A stretch of 64,000 nucleotides of DNA from Takakia lepidozioides (Eukaryota > Streptophyta > Takakiopsida > Takakiales > Takakiaceae). Position 1 is the first letter of the stretch. Each line of letters opens with the position of its first letter. Below are positions 62,853-64,000 of the stretch, piece after piece. The stretch covers positions 43,629,053-43,693,052 of the forward strand of contig CM060732.1 in NCBI GenBank assembly GCA_030704615.1. The letters are read 5' to 3'. The notes beneath the pieces are model-generated. The model worked only from the letters and a program-made list of their open reading frames with translations, did no database searches and was not told the origin of the DNA. The position numbers and the translations under genes are program-made.

Positions 62853-63937
62853 TTCCAATTGATAAGTTTGTGTGCAGGAACCACCTTGCTTGTCCGTAAC
62901 ACGTCTGGTCGCTGGGATCACGATTACGATCAAGTAGTTTAGGAACATAAATAGGCACAGAAATAGGCACAGCAATGTACACTGGCTCTATATCCGCCAA
63001 TGGTTTTATTCCATTTTTGAAACATATAAATCCTGTGACCACGGTTTAAAAACATAAAACCCCCATGACCATGGGTTGTGGTTATCCCATTTCTTTATAT
63101 CCTGGGGGCTGGTATAACGTGAGCGGATCCAGTTGAGACCGAGTGGTTTTGTATTTATCTTTAATTTGATGTGAACAGGAATTGGTGGTCCAAAAGAAGC
63201 AGGTTATGAACCCATATATCTGGCATTTAAAATTGGAGGTTATAATCAGGATAGTAGCCGATTATTGCGTTCACACTCACATAAATGAGGCGGGTCATAG
63301 TCATGAGATGTTGCTTTCACTCCACATAAACGAGGCGGGTCGGTCCTGTCGGGACACGCATATTTGTAGCACCATATTTAACTAGGGTAGCCTGTGCCGC
63401 CCATGCGTGAAGAATTGAAATTTAAGCCCAAGTGCAATTTCCTATGTATCCAAGTGCATCTCATATGTTAAGGCCCAAGTGCAATCTCTTATGTATCCAA
63501 GTGCTTTTCCTATGTAGAGGCCCAAGTGCGACCTCCAGTGTCATTCCAACACTTAATTTTAATTTAGTTGCATTTCCAGCGACCAAAATTGTTCATATTT
63601 ATATAATTCTCGTCCCGTAGGTCCAAATTTTGTGAAACCAAGTCGGTGCACCCGTATTCATCGAGGGTTTTCCAATGGTACCAACCAAGTGCAACCTCAA
63701 GTGTCCTTTCAACACTTGATTTTGTAATTTAGTTGAATTTTCAGCGATCAAAATTGTTTATAATTCCATAAGTCTCGGCGTGTAGATCCATATTTTATGA
63801 AACCAAATCAGTACAGCCCTACTCATCAAGGGCTTTCCAACAGTACTAAAATCGTGGGCAAAGCCCCGTGGTTTGGGAGATCTCAACAACACTACAAACA
63901 ATATTGTGAACGCCAATATGTCATAAAAACACCAACA
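62853..63937. other. 3' flank of the protease gene with small repeats
   Basis: No gene seen. AGGCGGGTC with a preceding CACATAAA occurs twice (about 63277-63297 and 63322-63340). CCCAAGTGCAAT and TATGTATCCAAGTGC recur near 63425-63530. A larger tandem duplication follows and is listed separately. Confidence 0.45.
63522..63848. repeat. About 163-bp tandem duplication, two diverged units
   Basis: CCAAGTGCGACCTCCAGTGT (63522 on) and CCAAGTGCAACCTCAAGTGT (about 63684 on) start two units. They share AACACTT, AATTTAGTTG, CAGCGA, AAAATTGTT, TTTTGTGAAACCA/TTTTATGAAACCA and CATC(G/A)AGGG in the same order, with many substitutions, so the duplication is old. Confidence 0.7.
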
Positions 63938-64000
63938 GCAGCACAATTGGTTAGTGTGCTGAGTCCACCCAGATGATTCTGGGGTCAAATCCTGCTACTT
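63938..64000 (+). other. tRNA-like or SINE-like fragment cut by the window edge
   Basis: CACAATTGGTTAGTGTGCTG resembles a tRNA D-arm (A box), and GGGGTCAAATCCTGC resembles a T-arm (B box), about 30 bp apart. Distance and arm pairing are poor for a working tRNA, so a tRNA-derived SINE or tRNA pseudogene is more likely. The window ends inside it. Confidence 0.35.

Overview
The window looks like nuclear DNA of a streptophyte (a land plant or a close algal relative). It holds two intact intron-rich host genes: a CHD1-type chromatin remodeller with the plant CHR5 layout, and a nepenthesin-type aspartic protease with GT-AG introns. It also holds plant-type CACTA and Mutator-like transposon remains and a fragment of a CONSTANS-like B-box gene. 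I cannot name the species.

Left third (1-23 kb) is a nest of transposons. A LINE reverse transcriptase remnant (1-1.3 kb, minus) is followed by a probable hAT-type scrap. Next comes a CACTA element with TNP2 transposase on the minus strand (2.4-6.2 kb) and a Transposase_24-type ORF1 on the plus strand (8.3-22.9 kb). Two inverted copies of one ~1.4 kb Mutator-like element interrupt it: one inside TNP2, one between the genes. Both have 8-9 bp target duplications.

The most unusual object is a 12.6 kb Ty3/gypsy-like retrotransposon (9758-22349) inserted into an exon of CACTA ORF1. Removing it plus one AGGA target copy restores an 81 bp, in-frame, GT-AG bounded exon, so its ends are well fixed. 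Its coding order is accessory ORF, Gag, zinc knuckles, aspartic protease, DRM/DNMT3-like cytosine-5 methyltransferase, reverse transcriptase, RNase H, DDE integrase and a C-terminal PHD finger. Its terminal repeats are not simple LTRs but A1 - internal - B1 A2 B2. A 15-nt sequence right after A1 is the exact reverse complement of a site inside A2, as in self-primed elements. Its leader carries an antisense CONSTANS-like fragment. This copy is dead: in-frame TAG/TGA stops, frameshifts and a ~0.7 kb TIR insertion break it.

Middle (23-37 kb) has no gene I can recognise. It contains GA microsatellites, a cluster of TTTCGCC motifs near 30 kb, a CpG-rich patch, and AT-rich sequence. The CHD1/CHR5 gene (37157-55447) can be reconstructed as 32 exons whose phases all agree, encoding 1960 residues. 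It has two oddities: a dead duplicate of exon 2 in intron 1, and a 68-residue tandem duplication in the C-terminal tail.

Right end: a 1.1 kb foldback element with a 6 bp target duplication (57652-58777), a composite CA/TA/TG microsatellite, the four-exon aspartic protease gene (60812-62852), and a terminal region with a tandem duplication and a tRNA-like scrap at the edge.
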